Below are positions 15,482 to 25,007 of a DNA stretch of 64,000 nt, one piece after another; the first letter of the stretch is position 1; each line of letters begins with the position of its first letter. The notes beneath the pieces are model-generated. The model saw nothing but the letters and a program-made list of their open reading frames with translations. It ran no database searches and was not told where the DNA came from. Location of the stretch: positions 1 through 64,000 of the forward strand of contig NZ_JBOITM010000069.1 in the NCBI RefSeq assembly GCF_050717535.1, given 5' to 3'. The position numbers and the translations under genes are program-made. This stretch comes from Clostridium_AD sp050717535 (GTDB lineage Bacteria > Bacillota > Clostridia > Clostridiales > Clostridiaceae).

Positions 15482-16009
15482 ATGTTTAGTATAGATATTG
15501 TGTTTGATGATGTTAGCATCCAGAGTGTAGAGAAAGAAGATATCTTTAAAATTCAGAGTTGGATTAATAGACAGCAAGTTTTTAACATAGAGGCTGGTAA
15601 GAATTATGCTATTAAGGACTTTTATGAAAGGTATTTAGAATATTATGTAAGCGAAGGGGAGTATTTTCTTAAAATTTTATGTGGCAGTGAACTTATAGGA
15701 ATTATTAAAGGCAGGATTGAATTTAAAAATCCAAATGAAGTGTGGATTATGTGTTATTTAATAGAACTTACTTTATATGATGATGGTCTAGCTACTAAAA
15801 TTATAAATGAATTTGTAAAACATTTATATAAAAATTACGGAATATGCAACTTTTATACTTTTATTTCAGCTAAGAATCATGATATGTTGAAATTATGGAA
15901 AAACAATAACTTTGAGATAAGTAGGATAACAAGTAACTTTTTGGAGATAGATAGTGAAGACACGGATATATTGATTTTAAAAAAAGAAATCAACATGAAC
16001 AAAATCTAA
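15482..16009 (+). CDS. GNAT-family N-acetyltransferase
   Basis: The protein has 175 residues from ATG 15482, seven bases after AAGAGGTG. It has the order of a GNAT fold of the RimJ/RimL type: an early acceptor-side loop (QSWINRQQVFNIEAG), the central strand EVWIMCYLIELTL, the acetyl-CoA pyrophosphate loop in DDGLATKIINEF, and a C-terminal NHDMLKLWKNNNFEISR helix-strand typical of the family. The substrate is unknown. It is monocistronic; the 290 bases that follow show no gene I would accept. Confidence 0.8.
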   Translation: MFSIDIVFDDVSIQSVEKEDIFKIQSWINRQQVFNIEAGKNYAIKDFYERYLEYYVSEGEYFLKILCGSELIGIIKGRIEFKNPNEVWIMCYLIELTLYDDGLATKIINEFVKHLYKNYGICNFYTFISAKNHDMLKLWKNNNFEISRITSNFLEIDSEDTDILILKKEINMNKI

Positions 16010-16302
16010 TAATGGTTACATATACTAGTATGACATCAGGATTTTTGCTTACTGACACTTGTTTGGAAAAGCATTTATAATAAATCCAGCTGAATCCTAT
16101 TTTAATATAGGTACGGAAGCTTTTGAAATAGATTTATCCCATTATATAGGTTCTCAAATAGGCGATGGGAGTTCAGTCCGACATTCATTGTCTGATTTTT
16201 TAATTTGTAAATTTTTAATAAATATTTCAACTTTTTCATTCTAAAAACAGTTTTTAAATAATAATATTTAAATGAAGATGTAATAAGTTGGGGGATGTTA
16301 AA

Positions 16303-17016
16303 GTGAGATATACTAGATATAATTATAAACCACCTAAAAAGAAAAATAATTTTATGTTTGTTATTATCTTAATTATAATAGCTGCAATAGCACTGGGAAC
16401 AATTCTTTCTAAATTACTACCTAAAAACATTGCAAATACAGCTACGGGGGATAACATCACGAAAACAGATTTACAAAAGGATAGTGTAGGTGTTTCTGAA
16501 GCAATTTCTGTTAGCGGTATTAAAGGTTTTGTAGCAATACAATGTGGCTTTTTTAGTGATAAGGAAAAGGCTTTAGTTTTGAAAAATAGTTTGATGAAAT
16601 TTGGCACACCCTTTATTATCGAAGAAGACAAATCCAATAGAGTTTTGTTTGGTATTTATCCTAAGGAGAGTATTGATGTTGTTATTAAACAACTTCAAGC
16701 AAATAAAATAGAGTTTGTTAAAGTTAATTTTCAATTAACTTCCAAGGATTCAACCAGTGCTCAAACAAATGAAATGATAAGTGCAGATATTAAAATATTG
16801 AACAGACTTTCAGAAAAAGACGCTAATGGATTTGATACAGTGGAATTTAAAAAATGGTTACTAGCTTTACAAGGAGCGGATGAAAAGAGCATAAATTATG
16901 CAAATATGAGTGAAATAAAAACATATTTGACAGCATTGCCTTCTGTGGTAAAAAAAGAAAAAGCAGAAGAAGGATATGTATATATATATAAATTTATAAA
17001 GAAAATATCCACATAA
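16303..17016 (+). CDS. SPOR-domain membrane protein
   Basis: The protein has 237 residues from GTG 16303, eight bases after GGGGGATG; the upstream in-frame TTG at 16288 lies in the ribosome binding site. After a basic N-terminus comes one membrane segment (FMFVIILIIIAAIALGTIL). At about 75-145 a SPOR-like fold follows, GFVAIQCGFFSDKEKALVL ... GTPFII ... RVLFGIYP, which binds denuded glycan strands at division septa. The final 90 residues are helical and unassigned. It lies just before the maf-mre cluster and is terminated separately, so a role in septal or sporulation peptidoglycan is likely but inferred. Confidence 0.8.
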   Translation: MRYTRYNYKPPKKKNNFMFVIILIIIAAIALGTILSKLLPKNIANTATGDNITKTDLQKDSVGVSEAISVSGIKGFVAIQCGFFSDKEKALVLKNSLMKFGTPFIIEEDKSNRVLFGIYPKESIDVVIKQLQANKIEFVKVNFQLTSKDSTSAQTNEMISADIKILNRLSEKDANGFDTVEFKKWLLALQGADEKSINYANMSEIKTYLTALPSVVKKEKAEEGYVYIYKFIKKIST

Positions 17017-17104
17017 TAAATTTATAACTATATTTGTAAACAAATTGTAATAAATTACACTTAAACATGATGTAAAATAGAATTAAGAATAATAAAAAAA
17101 TAAT

Positions 17105-17143
17105 AATACAAATAGATTAATTAAGTCTATTTGTATTTTTTTT
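17105..17143 (+). terminator. Terminator after SPOR gene
   Basis: AATACAAATAGA (17105-17116) pairs perfectly with TCTATTTGTATT (17126-17137) and is followed by T6. Confidence 0.85.
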
Positions 17144-17284
17144 AAGTGAAATATCTAGTTGTGATGGCTGAAATTTCATGAATAGTAATTATAAACTTTT
17201 CTTGAATAATATATTATACACTTGTTAATGAATTTATTAAATGTTAAAATGTATAAGATATATAAGTAAAGTGGGGTGTACAAT

Positions 17285-17545
17285 TTGAAAAATGCAGAAA
17301 AAAGAAGTTCGTATTTTATTTTTTTTATATTGGTAGGAGCTATTTCTGGAAGCTTAATAGGTGAACTGTTAGGAAATAACATAGGTGCACTGAAATTTTT
17401 GAAGAGTACATACACCATAGGTATGAGAAATCCTATGCTTATAGATCTGAAAGTATTAGCGATAACTTTCGGTATAAATTTTAATATTAATATAATGTCT
17501 ATAATAGGCATTGTTTTGGCAATAATATTATATAGAAAATATTAG
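17285..17545 (+). CDS. DUF4321 membrane protein
   Basis: The protein has 86 residues from TTG 17285, six bases after GTGGGGTG. It has two hydrophobic segments, SSYFIFFILVGAISGSLIG and the C-terminal MSIIGIVLAIILY. A small protein of this type commonly precedes maf in clostridia, which is why I assign it to DUF4321. Its function is unknown. It starts the maf-radC-mreBCD operon with an 11-base gap to maf. Confidence 0.75.
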   Translation: MKNAEKRSSYFIFFILVGAISGSLIGELLGNNIGALKFLKSTYTIGMRNPMLIDLKVLAITFGINFNINIMSIIGIVLAIILYRKY

Positions 17546-17555
17546 GGGTGATGTA

Positions 17556-18131
17556 GTGGATATTATTTTAGCTTCTGCTTCGGTGCGGAGAGCGGAACTT
17601 TTAAAAAAGATAACTAGTAATTTTAAGATAAAGGTAAGTGAGTTTGAAGAGAGCAACATACCATTTTCCGGAAATTGTGGGGACTATGTTATGAACTTAG
17701 CAAGAGGTAAGGCTATGGACATTTGCAGTAGTGTGAAAAAACCAGCTGCTATAATAGGGTGTGATACTATTGTTTATTTTAATGGCGAAGTGCTTGGAAA
17801 ACCTAAAGATAGTGACGAAGCTTTTCAAATGCTTAAGAATTTAAGTGACAATACACATGAGGTATATACTGGTATTGCTGTAATAAATACAGAAACTCAG
17901 AAAATTTCGACAGAATATGTTTGTACAAAAGTAAAATTTTCAAAACTCTCTGATGATGAAATAAACAAGTATATTGAAACAGGGGAGCCTCTTGATAAAG
18001 CTGGAGCTTATGGAATACAAGGAGCAGCATCTGTATTTGTGGAAGAACTAAAGGGTTGCTACTATAGTGTTGTGGGGTTACCAGTAAATAAATTGTATCA
18101 TATGTTAAGGGAAATGGGGGTCAATCTATAA
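17556..18131 (+). CDS. maf: Maf-like nucleoside triphosphate pyrophosphatase
   Basis: The protein has 191 residues with GTG start, directly after GGGGTG. Maf enzymes hydrolyse non-canonical or dTTP/UTP-type nucleotides to the monophosphate. The N-terminal LASASVRRAELLK is the family signature, with Val where Pro is usual. IIGCDTIVYFNGEVLGKP carries the catalytic Asp, and DKAGAYGIQGAAS is the second conserved loop. Its place beside radC and mreB matches the Bacillus subtilis maf-radC-mreBCD-minCD cluster, where Maf is linked to septum control. Confidence 0.93.
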   Translation: MDIILASASVRRAELLKKITSNFKIKVSEFEESNIPFSGNCGDYVMNLARGKAMDICSSVKKPAAIIGCDTIVYFNGEVLGKPKDSDEAFQMLKNLSDNTHEVYTGIAVINTETQKISTEYVCTKVKFSKLSDDEINKYIETGEPLDKAGAYGIQGAASVFVEELKGCYYSVVGLPVNKLYHMLREMGVNL

Positions 18132-18143
18132 AGGAGTTGTTTT

Positions 18144-18830
18144 ATGGGTATGACTTATAAAATTATGGATTTGCCTCAAAATGAAAGACCAAGAGAAAGA
18201 TTGTTACGGTACGGTGCTGAAACACTGTCAAACAATGAGTTATTAGCTATAATACTTAGAATAGGTTCGAAAAACGAAAATATTCTAAGTCTTTGTGGTA
18301 GAATAATTTCTGAGTGTGGCGGACTAAATGGACTGTTAAATTCAAGCGCAGAAGAATTTATGAATTTAAAGGGTATTGGAAATGCTAAAGCAACCCAATT
18401 GTTAGCCCTTACAGAAATTTCAAAAAGATTTAGAAGTTTTAAATCTGGAGAAGAGTACAAAATTACCTCCCCAAAAGATGTTGCAGAGTATCTTATGGAG
18501 GAAATGAGATATTTAAAAAAAGAATATCTTAAATTAGTTATGCTAAATACAAAAAATGTTATTATAAGCATAAAGGATATTTCAATTGGTAATTTAAATA
18601 CTTCGATAGTTCATCCAAGAGAAGTTTTTTATGAAGCTATAAAAAAATGTAGTGCTTCCGTGGTTATTTGTCATAATCATCCTTCAGGAGATCCAACTCC
18701 TAGTAAGGAAGACATAAGCATTACTACAAGACTTAAAGAATGTGGTAAATTGCTAGGAATAGAAGTGCTTGATCATATAATTATTGGGAATGGAACGTAT
18801 ACTAGCTTAAAAGAAAAAGGATTGCTTTAG
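18144..18830 (+). CDS. radC: RadC-family JAMM protein
   Basis: The protein has 228 residues. The N-terminal helix-hairpin-helix-like part includes LRYGAETLSNNELLAIILR and LKGIGNAKATQLLAL. The C-terminal JAB/MPN metal site is HNHPSGDPTPSKED (near 176-189) with an upstream Glu in HPREVFYEAI. The biochemical role of RadC is still unsettled despite its name. It follows maf by 12 bases and precedes mreB by 20 bases, with GAAAGGAG in front of mreB. Confidence 0.95.
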   Translation: MGMTYKIMDLPQNERPRERLLRYGAETLSNNELLAIILRIGSKNENILSLCGRIISECGGLNGLLNSSAEEFMNLKGIGNAKATQLLALTEISKRFRSFKSGEEYKITSPKDVAEYLMEEMRYLKKEYLKLVMLNTKNVIISIKDISIGNLNTSIVHPREVFYEAIKKCSASVVICHNHPSGDPTPSKEDISITTRLKECGKLLGIEVLDHIIIGNGTYTSLKEKGLL

Positions 18831-18850
18831 ATACGAAAGGAGAAATTATA

Positions 18851-19858
18851 ATGGGAATATTTGGAACGTCTCGAGATATGGGAATAGATTTAGGAACAGC
18901 AAATACATTGATTTACTTAAAGGGGAAGGGAATTGTACTAAGAGAACCTTCTGTTGTAGCTATAAATATAAATACAAATAAAGTTTTAGCAGTTGGTGAA
19001 GAGGCGAAGCAGATGATAGGTAGAACTCCAGGTAATATTGTTGCCATTAGACCTATGCAAGATGGTGTAATTGCTGATTTTGATATTACTGAGAAAATGC
19101 TTAGGCACTTTATAAATAAGGTTAGTTCAAAAGGATTTACAAGTCCAAGAATTGTAGTTGGATTCCCGTCTGGAGTAACTGAGGTTGAAAAGAGAGCAAT
19201 AGAAGAAGCAACTAAAAGAGCAGGTGCAAGAGAAGCCTACTTAATGGAAGAACCAATGGCAGCAGCTATTGGAGCTGGACTTCCTGTAAATGAACCAACC
19301 GGAAGCATGGTTGTAGACATTGGAGGCGGAACTACAGAGGTAGCAATAATTTCACTGGGTGGAATTGTAACAAGCAAGTCTCTAAGAGTGGCAGGAGATA
19401 AACTAGACCAGTCAATAATAGCCTTTGTTAAGAAGCAGTACAGTCTTATGATAGGAGAGAGAACAGCAGAAAATATTAAAATTCAGCTTGGATCGGCTTT
19501 TGTATTAGAGGATGACGAAACGGACATGCCGATAGTAGGAAGAGACTTAATATCAGGGCTTCCAAAAATTATAGAAATAACTCAAAAGGAAGTAAGGGAA
19601 GCACTCTGTGAACCAATACAAGCAATAATTGAAGCAATAATAACAACCCTTGAAAAAACTCCACCAGAGCTTGCATCAGATATAATGGAAAAAGGAATTA
19701 TGTTAACTGGGGGCGGGGCGCTTTTAAAGGGAATAGATACACTTATAAACCGTGAAACTCATATGCCAGTACATATAGCAGAAAACCCACTTGATTGTGT
19801 GGCTATAGGAGCGGGGAAAGCTCTCGTTAATATAGACGTTATGAGCAAAAGAAGATAG
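18851..19858 (+). CDS. mreB: Rod shape-determining actin MreB
   Basis: The protein has 335 residues. Actin-fold nucleotide motifs are clear: phosphate-1 DLGTANTLIYLK, phosphate-2 VVDIGGGTTEVAIIS and the adenosine loop GIMLTGGGALLKG. It forms membrane-associated filaments that guide lateral wall synthesis with MreC, MreD, RodA and PBP2, all encoded downstream. Its stop abuts the start of mreC with no gap. Confidence 0.97.
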   Translation: MGIFGTSRDMGIDLGTANTLIYLKGKGIVLREPSVVAININTNKVLAVGEEAKQMIGRTPGNIVAIRPMQDGVIADFDITEKMLRHFINKVSSKGFTSPRIVVGFPSGVTEVEKRAIEEATKRAGAREAYLMEEPMAAAIGAGLPVNEPTGSMVVDIGGGTTEVAIISLGGIVTSKSLRVAGDKLDQSIIAFVKKQYSLMIGERTAENIKIQLGSAFVLEDDETDMPIVGRDLISGLPKIIEITQKEVREALCEPIQAIIEAIITTLEKTPPELASDIMEKGIMLTGGGALLKGIDTLINRETHMPVHIAENPLDCVAIGAGKALVNIDVMSKRR

Positions 19859-20713
19859 ATGAAATTTTTAAAGAATAAGCTGGCAGTAGTTATTATAATA
19901 CTGTCAGTTACATTTTTATCCATAATAGGATATAGTGTAGGTAGAGAAAAAATGTCTTTTGCTGAAAATGGTGTTGGCATAACTATAAATTCAGTGCAAG
20001 GCATATTTTATGACGGGTTTTCTAGAATAAGAAATTCTTTTAAATTTATAACAAATCTTTCAGATGTTAAAAAAGAGAATGAAGAGCTTAGAAAGACTAA
20101 TAGTGAACTGCAAACAAAAGCATTAGAATATGATACGGCGCTAAAAGAGAATATAAGGTTAAGGAAAATGTATGATTTTTCAAAAGATAATGTTAAATAT
20201 AATTATATAGGTGCTGACATAAAAGGATTAAGTGGAAATAGTTTTTCAGACGGTTTTATAATAAATAAAGGTACAAAGGATGGTATAAAGAGAAGGATGA
20301 TAGCTATAACAGGAGATGGGCTGGTAGGTCAGGTTACGTCTGTGAGCAGTAATTGGTCTATAGTTCAATCACTTTCTAATGAGAATATTGCAGTGGCAGG
20401 TCTTGTTCAAGAAACTAGGGATAATAACGGTATTGTTAAAGGCTATAAAGATGAGAATAATAAAATGCTTGCAGAGATTCAAGGTCTTTCTTTAGATTCA
20501 ACTATTAAAAAAGGCAACATAATACTTACATCCGGTCTTGGTAGGGTGTATCCTGCTGGAATTAGAATAGGAAAAGTTCTAAGTGTTCAAGAGGATAAAG
20601 GTCAAGTAATGAAAAGTGCTATTATAGAGCCATATGTTGATTTTTCCAAAATTGAAGAGGTTTTCATTGTTGTGCAAAAAGATATTATGGATACTGGTGA
20701 AATAAAATATTAG
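19859..20713 (+). CDS. mreC: Rod shape-determining protein MreC
   Basis: The protein has 284 residues. One N-terminal membrane segment (LAVVIIILSVTFLSIIGYSVG) precedes a coiled coil at about 65-105 (DVKKENEELRKTNSELQTKA) and a double beta-barrel extracytoplasmic part containing GDGLVGQVTSVSSNWS and SGLGRVYPAGIRIGKV, the family hallmarks. It scaffolds the elongasome outside the membrane. Translation probably couples to mreB, since the ATG follows the mreB stop directly. Confidence 0.95.
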   Translation: MKFLKNKLAVVIIILSVTFLSIIGYSVGREKMSFAENGVGITINSVQGIFYDGFSRIRNSFKFITNLSDVKKENEELRKTNSELQTKALEYDTALKENIRLRKMYDFSKDNVKYNYIGADIKGLSGNSFSDGFIINKGTKDGIKRRMIAITGDGLVGQVTSVSSNWSIVQSLSNENIAVAGLVQETRDNNGIVKGYKDENNKMLAEIQGLSLDSTIKKGNIILTSGLGRVYPAGIRIGKVLSVQEDKGQVMKSAIIEPYVDFSKIEEVFIVVQKDIMDTGEIKY

Positions 20714-20723
20714 GGGTGGTATT

Positions 20724-21215
20724 ATGAAGAGAATATTAACAGTAGTTTTTTTATGTATTCTATTTCTAATACTAGATAATACACTAATGCCTTTAATTAA
20801 AATAAATGGTGCATATCCAAGTTTATTATTTGTATTTGCACTATGTTATTCTATTGTTAGTCCTCCAAAAGAAGCTGTAATAATTGGAGTTTTTACAGGC
20901 GCATTGCAAGATATATATTTCTTAAATGGGTTTGGGATAAACATGCTATCAAATATGCTTATGTGTCTTGTAGCTGCTCAAATAGGCAAAAGTATATTTA
21001 TTGAAAAGTCATTTTTGCCAATAATATCTTCTTTTGCGTTAAGTATAGGAAAAGGCTTAATAGTATTTTCTATATTGTTTTTGATAAAGCAATATACCCA
21101 TATGGAAACAGTATTATATCATGGAATATATAATTTAATAGTTTCTATTTTTATGTATAAATTTACATATAAACTTTCTCAAAAGGAATACATGAAGAAA
21201 GAGTGGAAATTTTAA
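20724..21215 (+). CDS. mreD: Rod shape-determining protein MreD
   Basis: This 163-residue, highly hydrophobic protein has about five membrane segments, the first being ILTVVFLCILFLILDNTLM. YPSLLFVFALCYSIVSPPKEA and GALQDIYFLNGFGINML are the usual MreD landmarks. It sits ten bases after mreC and sixteen before the PBP2 gene. Confidence 0.93.
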   Translation: MKRILTVVFLCILFLILDNTLMPLIKINGAYPSLLFVFALCYSIVSPPKEAVIIGVFTGALQDIYFLNGFGINMLSNMLMCLVAAQIGKSIFIEKSFLPIISSFALSIGKGLIVFSILFLIKQYTHMETVLYHGIYNLIVSIFMYKFTYKLSQKEYMKKEWKF

Positions 21216-21230
21216 AAGGTTGGTGAAATA

Positions 21231-24098
21231 GTGAGTAAGAAGAACAAAAGAGGCAATGAATTTTCTAGGTTTAATGTCTTGACTGCCATTATGTTAATGA
21301 TTTTTTTTGCTATTATTTTGAGACTGATAAACATACAAGTAGTTAATGGTGAGTTATATAAAGAAACTGCAAATCAACAAAATCACAAGATAATATCAAC
21401 AGTAGCTCCAAGAGGGGATATAATTGATAGAAATGGTAAGAAATTAGCTGAAAGCAAACAAAGTTACATATTAACCTTTACTAATACAAAAGAAAGTGAA
21501 GATAATTTCTTTCCAACTATGGACAATGTATTTAAAATTCTTGATGATAACAAGGCAGTTCAGGTGGATGAGTTTTTACTTAAAGTAAACACTAGTTCAG
21601 ATAAAAAAACCGTAAAATATAGTTTTGATTTTAAGACCTTAGATAAGCCGTCGCAAAATTGGATAGAGCTTAGATTTAAAAAGGATAGAGGCTTTGAAGA
21701 CATAGTTATTAAAAAGCTTTATAAGGATAAAAAGAAAGATGACTTATCTACTGCTCAGCTTAAAAAAGTTGATGAAGGTCTTTTAAAGATTACGCCTGTT
21801 GAAGTTTTTAATGTGCTAATTAAACAATATGGAATGGACAAAATTAAAGATTCTAAAAATAAAGAAATGTTGAGACGATATATGTTAGTTAAGGACACAT
21901 TAAAGATGCAGAGCTTTTCTGGATACAAGCCTGTAACTATAGCTAACAATTTAACAAAAGATGCAGCAGGCATTTTTGAGCAATTGCAACCTGAAATTCC
22001 TGGTGTTAGTGTTACGACGGAGCCAATTAGAGTTTATGCTAATAAGGATTTAGGTTCAGCATTCCTAGGTTATATTTCTAAGATAAATGCTTGGGACAAA
22101 GATAAGTATGAGCAGCGAGGCTATGATATAAGTTCTGATTACATAGGTACTTCTGGAATTGAAGCAGCCTTTGAAGAGGTTTTAAGGGGAACTAAAGGGC
22201 AAGAAAGTATTGAAGTCAACAAACAAGGACGTAAGGTTAAGACTTTAGGAGAAATTGAAACATATCCTGGGCAAACGTTGCAGCTTAATATAGATAAAAA
22301 CATGCAATATGCTGCAGAAAAATCTTTAGATGCAGTTATGCTTGATCTACAAAAGCAAGGAAATAATACTGGTCAAAGTGTTAATACAACTAATGCAAAC
22401 AGAGGTGCAGTGGTGGTGATAGATGTTAATACAGGTAAGGTATTGGCCCTTGCAAGTAGACCTGGATATGATCCTAATTTATTTGCAGCATCTGGAGGAC
22501 TAGACACTGAAATGAATGACTTGTATATAAATCCAAACATAGCAAAGATGGGACTAGAGTATATTCAAAAACGTGGGCTTGCAAATATTACTGGTGTATT
22601 AACTGATACAGATATGGCAGAAAAAACAAAAGCTGAACGAGAAAAAATAGTACTAGATTACATGTTCCCGATAGATAAAAACATAAAAGGTAATACTACA
22701 ATTAGGAAGGATAATAATGATATTTTTCCAAAAGTGACTTTTAATTATGCAACCAAGTCTTTAATACCTCCTGGTTCTACATTTAAACCAGTAACAGCTG
22801 CTGCAGGACTAGAAGAAGGAGTTATAACTAAGGATAGTCAAGTATATGATGATGGACCATATAATAAGCGCTATTCCAGTGTCACTGCTGCTTGCTGGAT
22901 ATGGAATGAGTTCCATGGTTCTCATGGCTGGGTAAATATTCAAAAAGCCATGAGGGAATCTTGTAATTATTACTTTTACGATGTAGCTGATAAACTTTAT
23001 GCAAAGGGTGGAGAGAATAAAACAGGGTTAGATCTACTAGCTAAATATGCATGGAAATTTGGTCTTGGAATAGAGCCTAATAGCGGTAAAAAACCGGCTA
23101 CAGGTATAGAAATACCAGAAAATTTTGGGCAAGTATATAATTATGAATCTAGCAAAGAAATATTAGCCAATATTCATAGAAGTAATCTAGTGGGAAAGTT
23201 ACAAACTATGCCAAAACCGTTTGATCTTGTATCACAAGAGGAAACTGGCACTGGCAGACAAACAGATGAAATAAGAAAATCAAATGAAAGTAAATCTAAG
23301 TTTCTTAATACCGTTAAAATGGAAATGAAAAAGGATAAGAAAAGTTCCTATGACTCAATAATAAAAAGCATGCAGATTTCTATTACTAAACTCATTGAAG
23401 ATTCGCCAATATTAAAAAATAATAACTATACTGATGTGAATATTAGATCTATGGCTGAAGTAATAAATTCAGAAATAGGTGATGCTAATGTTGAAATTAG
23501 TTCTGCTGCTAATGCATATTACGCAGCCATAGGTCAAGGATTTAATGCTTTTACACCGTTACAGCTAGCAAATTATGTATCTACTATGGTTAATGGTGGG
23601 AATAGATATGAATTGCATTTAGTCCATAAATTTTTAAATCCAGATGGAAAAGTAATTAAAGAAACTAAACCTGTAATTTTAGAAAAAACTGGGATAAGTG
23701 CTGAGACAACTAATATAATTAAAGAAGGAATGCTAGAAGTTACTAGTGACCCTAAAGGTACAGCATATGGGGTTTTTCAGAATTTTCCAATCAAAAATGG
23801 AGGAAAAACAGGTTCTGCTACATTTAATGATGTTACTCAAACGGCACTAGGAAGGACCTCCTATGGTTACTATATAGGATTTGCTCCCTATGACAAGCCT
23901 GAAATTGCTGTTTGTGCAGTAGTTTTTGATGGGGGTCATGGTGGCTGGGTTGCACCAGTTGCAAAAGCAGTGTATGAGCAATATTTTAAAGCAGAATTGC
24001 TGAAAAGTAACCCATCCTATGAATTTATGTATGATGCAGATAAGAAAACTAGTAATATAGATTTAAATACTACTCTAACTGGCAATGGTCATGACTAG
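21231..24098 (+). CDS. mrdA: Penicillin-binding protein 2 (elongasome transpeptidase)
   Basis: The protein has 955 residues with GTG start. After a membrane anchor (VLTAIMLMIFFAIILRLINI) comes the dimerisation/pedestal domain, containing APRGDIIDRNGKKLA, and then the transpeptidase domain. Catalytic motifs are the Ser-x-x-Lys in PPGSTFKPVTA (near 515-518), SCN in RESCNYYFY (near 576) and KTG in GGKTGSATF (near 858). The protein is some 300 residues longer than Escherichia coli PBP2; the extra length lies in the pedestal and between SCN and KTG, where a charged stretch (about 660-730) is inserted. It cross-links lateral wall peptidoglycan with RodA. Confidence 0.95.
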   Translation: MSKKNKRGNEFSRFNVLTAIMLMIFFAIILRLINIQVVNGELYKETANQQNHKIISTVAPRGDIIDRNGKKLAESKQSYILTFTNTKESEDNFFPTMDNVFKILDDNKAVQVDEFLLKVNTSSDKKTVKYSFDFKTLDKPSQNWIELRFKKDRGFEDIVIKKLYKDKKKDDLSTAQLKKVDEGLLKITPVEVFNVLIKQYGMDKIKDSKNKEMLRRYMLVKDTLKMQSFSGYKPVTIANNLTKDAAGIFEQLQPEIPGVSVTTEPIRVYANKDLGSAFLGYISKINAWDKDKYEQRGYDISSDYIGTSGIEAAFEEVLRGTKGQESIEVNKQGRKVKTLGEIETYPGQTLQLNIDKNMQYAAEKSLDAVMLDLQKQGNNTGQSVNTTNANRGAVVVIDVNTGKVLALASRPGYDPNLFAASGGLDTEMNDLYINPNIAKMGLEYIQKRGLANITGVLTDTDMAEKTKAEREKIVLDYMFPIDKNIKGNTTIRKDNNDIFPKVTFNYATKSLIPPGSTFKPVTAAAGLEEGVITKDSQVYDDGPYNKRYSSVTAACWIWNEFHGSHGWVNIQKAMRESCNYYFYDVADKLYAKGGENKTGLDLLAKYAWKFGLGIEPNSGKKPATGIEIPENFGQVYNYESSKEILANIHRSNLVGKLQTMPKPFDLVSQEETGTGRQTDEIRKSNESKSKFLNTVKMEMKKDKKSSYDSIIKSMQISITKLIEDSPILKNNNYTDVNIRSMAEVINSEIGDANVEISSAANAYYAAIGQGFNAFTPLQLANYVSTMVNGGNRYELHLVHKFLNPDGKVIKETKPVILEKTGISAETTNIIKEGMLEVTSDPKGTAYGVFQNFPIKNGGKTGSATFNDVTQTALGRTSYGYYIGFAPYDKPEIAVCAVVFDGGHGGWVAPVAKAVYEQYFKAELLKSNPSYEFMYDADKKTSNIDLNTTLTGNGHD

Positions 24099-24140
24099 TC
24101 TTGCATGATTTATCCAGCAGGATTAAATTAGAATTATAGA

Positions 24141-24172
24141 TAGACTCTGACATATTTATTTGTTAGAGCCTA
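24141..24172 (+). terminator. Weak terminator after PBP2
   Basis: TAGACTCTGAC (24141-24151) pairs with GTTAGAGCCTA (24162-24172) with one mismatch and one wobble, followed by a short T-rich stretch. It suggests that minCDE has its own promoter in the 260-base gap. Confidence 0.45.
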
Positions 24173-24311
24173 TTTAGCTTTAAACCGTTTTTATGTAGCT
24201 TAAAATAGTAGGAATTATCAAAAAAATAAAAAAAAAATATTTATATTTAAATTAAGCAGGATTTTAGCCATAATATGTGGAAATATTAGCTTAAGTTCAA
24301 TTGTGGAGAAA

Positions 24312-24353
24312 AATAATTATTAATTGTTTATTAGCCAGAGGAGAACTAGGAGG
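24312..24353 (+). promoter_or_regulatory. Leader motif copy before minC (hairpin-CCAGAG-N7-AGGAGG)
   Basis: A 7-bp hairpin, AATAATT (24312-24318) with AATTGTT (24322-24328), is followed by CCAGAG (24335-24340), seven bases, then AGGAGG (24348-24353), which is the minC ribosome binding site. The same arrangement recurs at 27361 and 43390. Confidence 0.6.
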
Positions 24354-24360
24354 TTAAAAT

Positions 24361-24993
24361 ATGGTTACAGATAAAATAGTTATTAAAGGAAATAAAGAGG
24401 GATTAAATGTAGTTATAAATATGAATCATTTCAGTGATTTTGATGATATGATGGAGTCATTGATTTCTAAGCTTTCACAAGGTAGAAAATTTTATAAGGG
24501 GAGTACTTTAAAAATTACTACTGAACTTAAATACATAAATGAAAAGGAAAGTAGAAGATTAAAGGACATATTATTTGATGAATTTTTAATTAGCGATTGC
24601 ATTTTTCAGGATCAAGATGAAAGTACCGGAAGAGTATTTAATGGTATATATGAGGGGAAAACTAAATTTTTGAGAAAAACCATAAGAAGTGGACAAAGTA
24701 TAAATTATCCTGGTAATATAGTTATAGTAGGAGATGTAAATCCAGGAGCCGAAATATATGCTGCAGGAAATATAATTGTGCTTGGTACCTTAAGAGGAGT
24801 GGTACATGCAGGGACTAATGGTAATGAAAAAGCTATAATTGCTGCATTTAAGTTAGAACCTCAGATACTCCAGATAGGGGACATTGTTACAAGAGCTCCA
24901 GAGGATGTCATTAAACCTGAATATCCTGAGGTAGCGAAAATTAAAAATGGAAATATTATAGTAGAGCCGTATTTAGAGAATAAATATATTTGA
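24361..24993 (+). CDS. minC: Septum site-determining protein MinC
   Basis: The protein has 210 residues. The N-terminal domain (about 1-100) inhibits FtsZ. The C-terminal right-handed beta-helix is plain in RSGQSINYPGNIVIVGDVNPGAEIYAAG, continuing into IIVLGTLRGVVHAG and AIIAAFKLEPQILQIGDI, and binds MinD and forms copolymers. The gene overlaps the region just before minD. AGGAGG precedes the ATG by seven bases as part of the recurring leader motif. Confidence 0.95.
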   Translation: MVTDKIVIKGNKEGLNVVINMNHFSDFDDMMESLISKLSQGRKFYKGSTLKITTELKYINEKESRRLKDILFDEFLISDCIFQDQDESTGRVFNGIYEGKTKFLRKTIRSGQSINYPGNIVIVGDVNPGAEIYAAGNIIVLGTLRGVVHAGTNGNEKAIIAAFKLEPQILQIGDIVTRAPEDVIKPEYPEVAKIKNGNIIVEPYLENKYI

Positions 24994-25007
24994 TGGAGGT
25001 AGTGCAC

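Noticed and set aside
16059..16244. 61-codon frame beginning at TTG (LFGKAFIINPAESYFNIG and onward)
   Set aside because: There is no ribosome binding site, no terminator and no recognisable fold. It lies in the gap between GNAT and SPOR genes. It could be a fragment, but there is not enough to support a gene.
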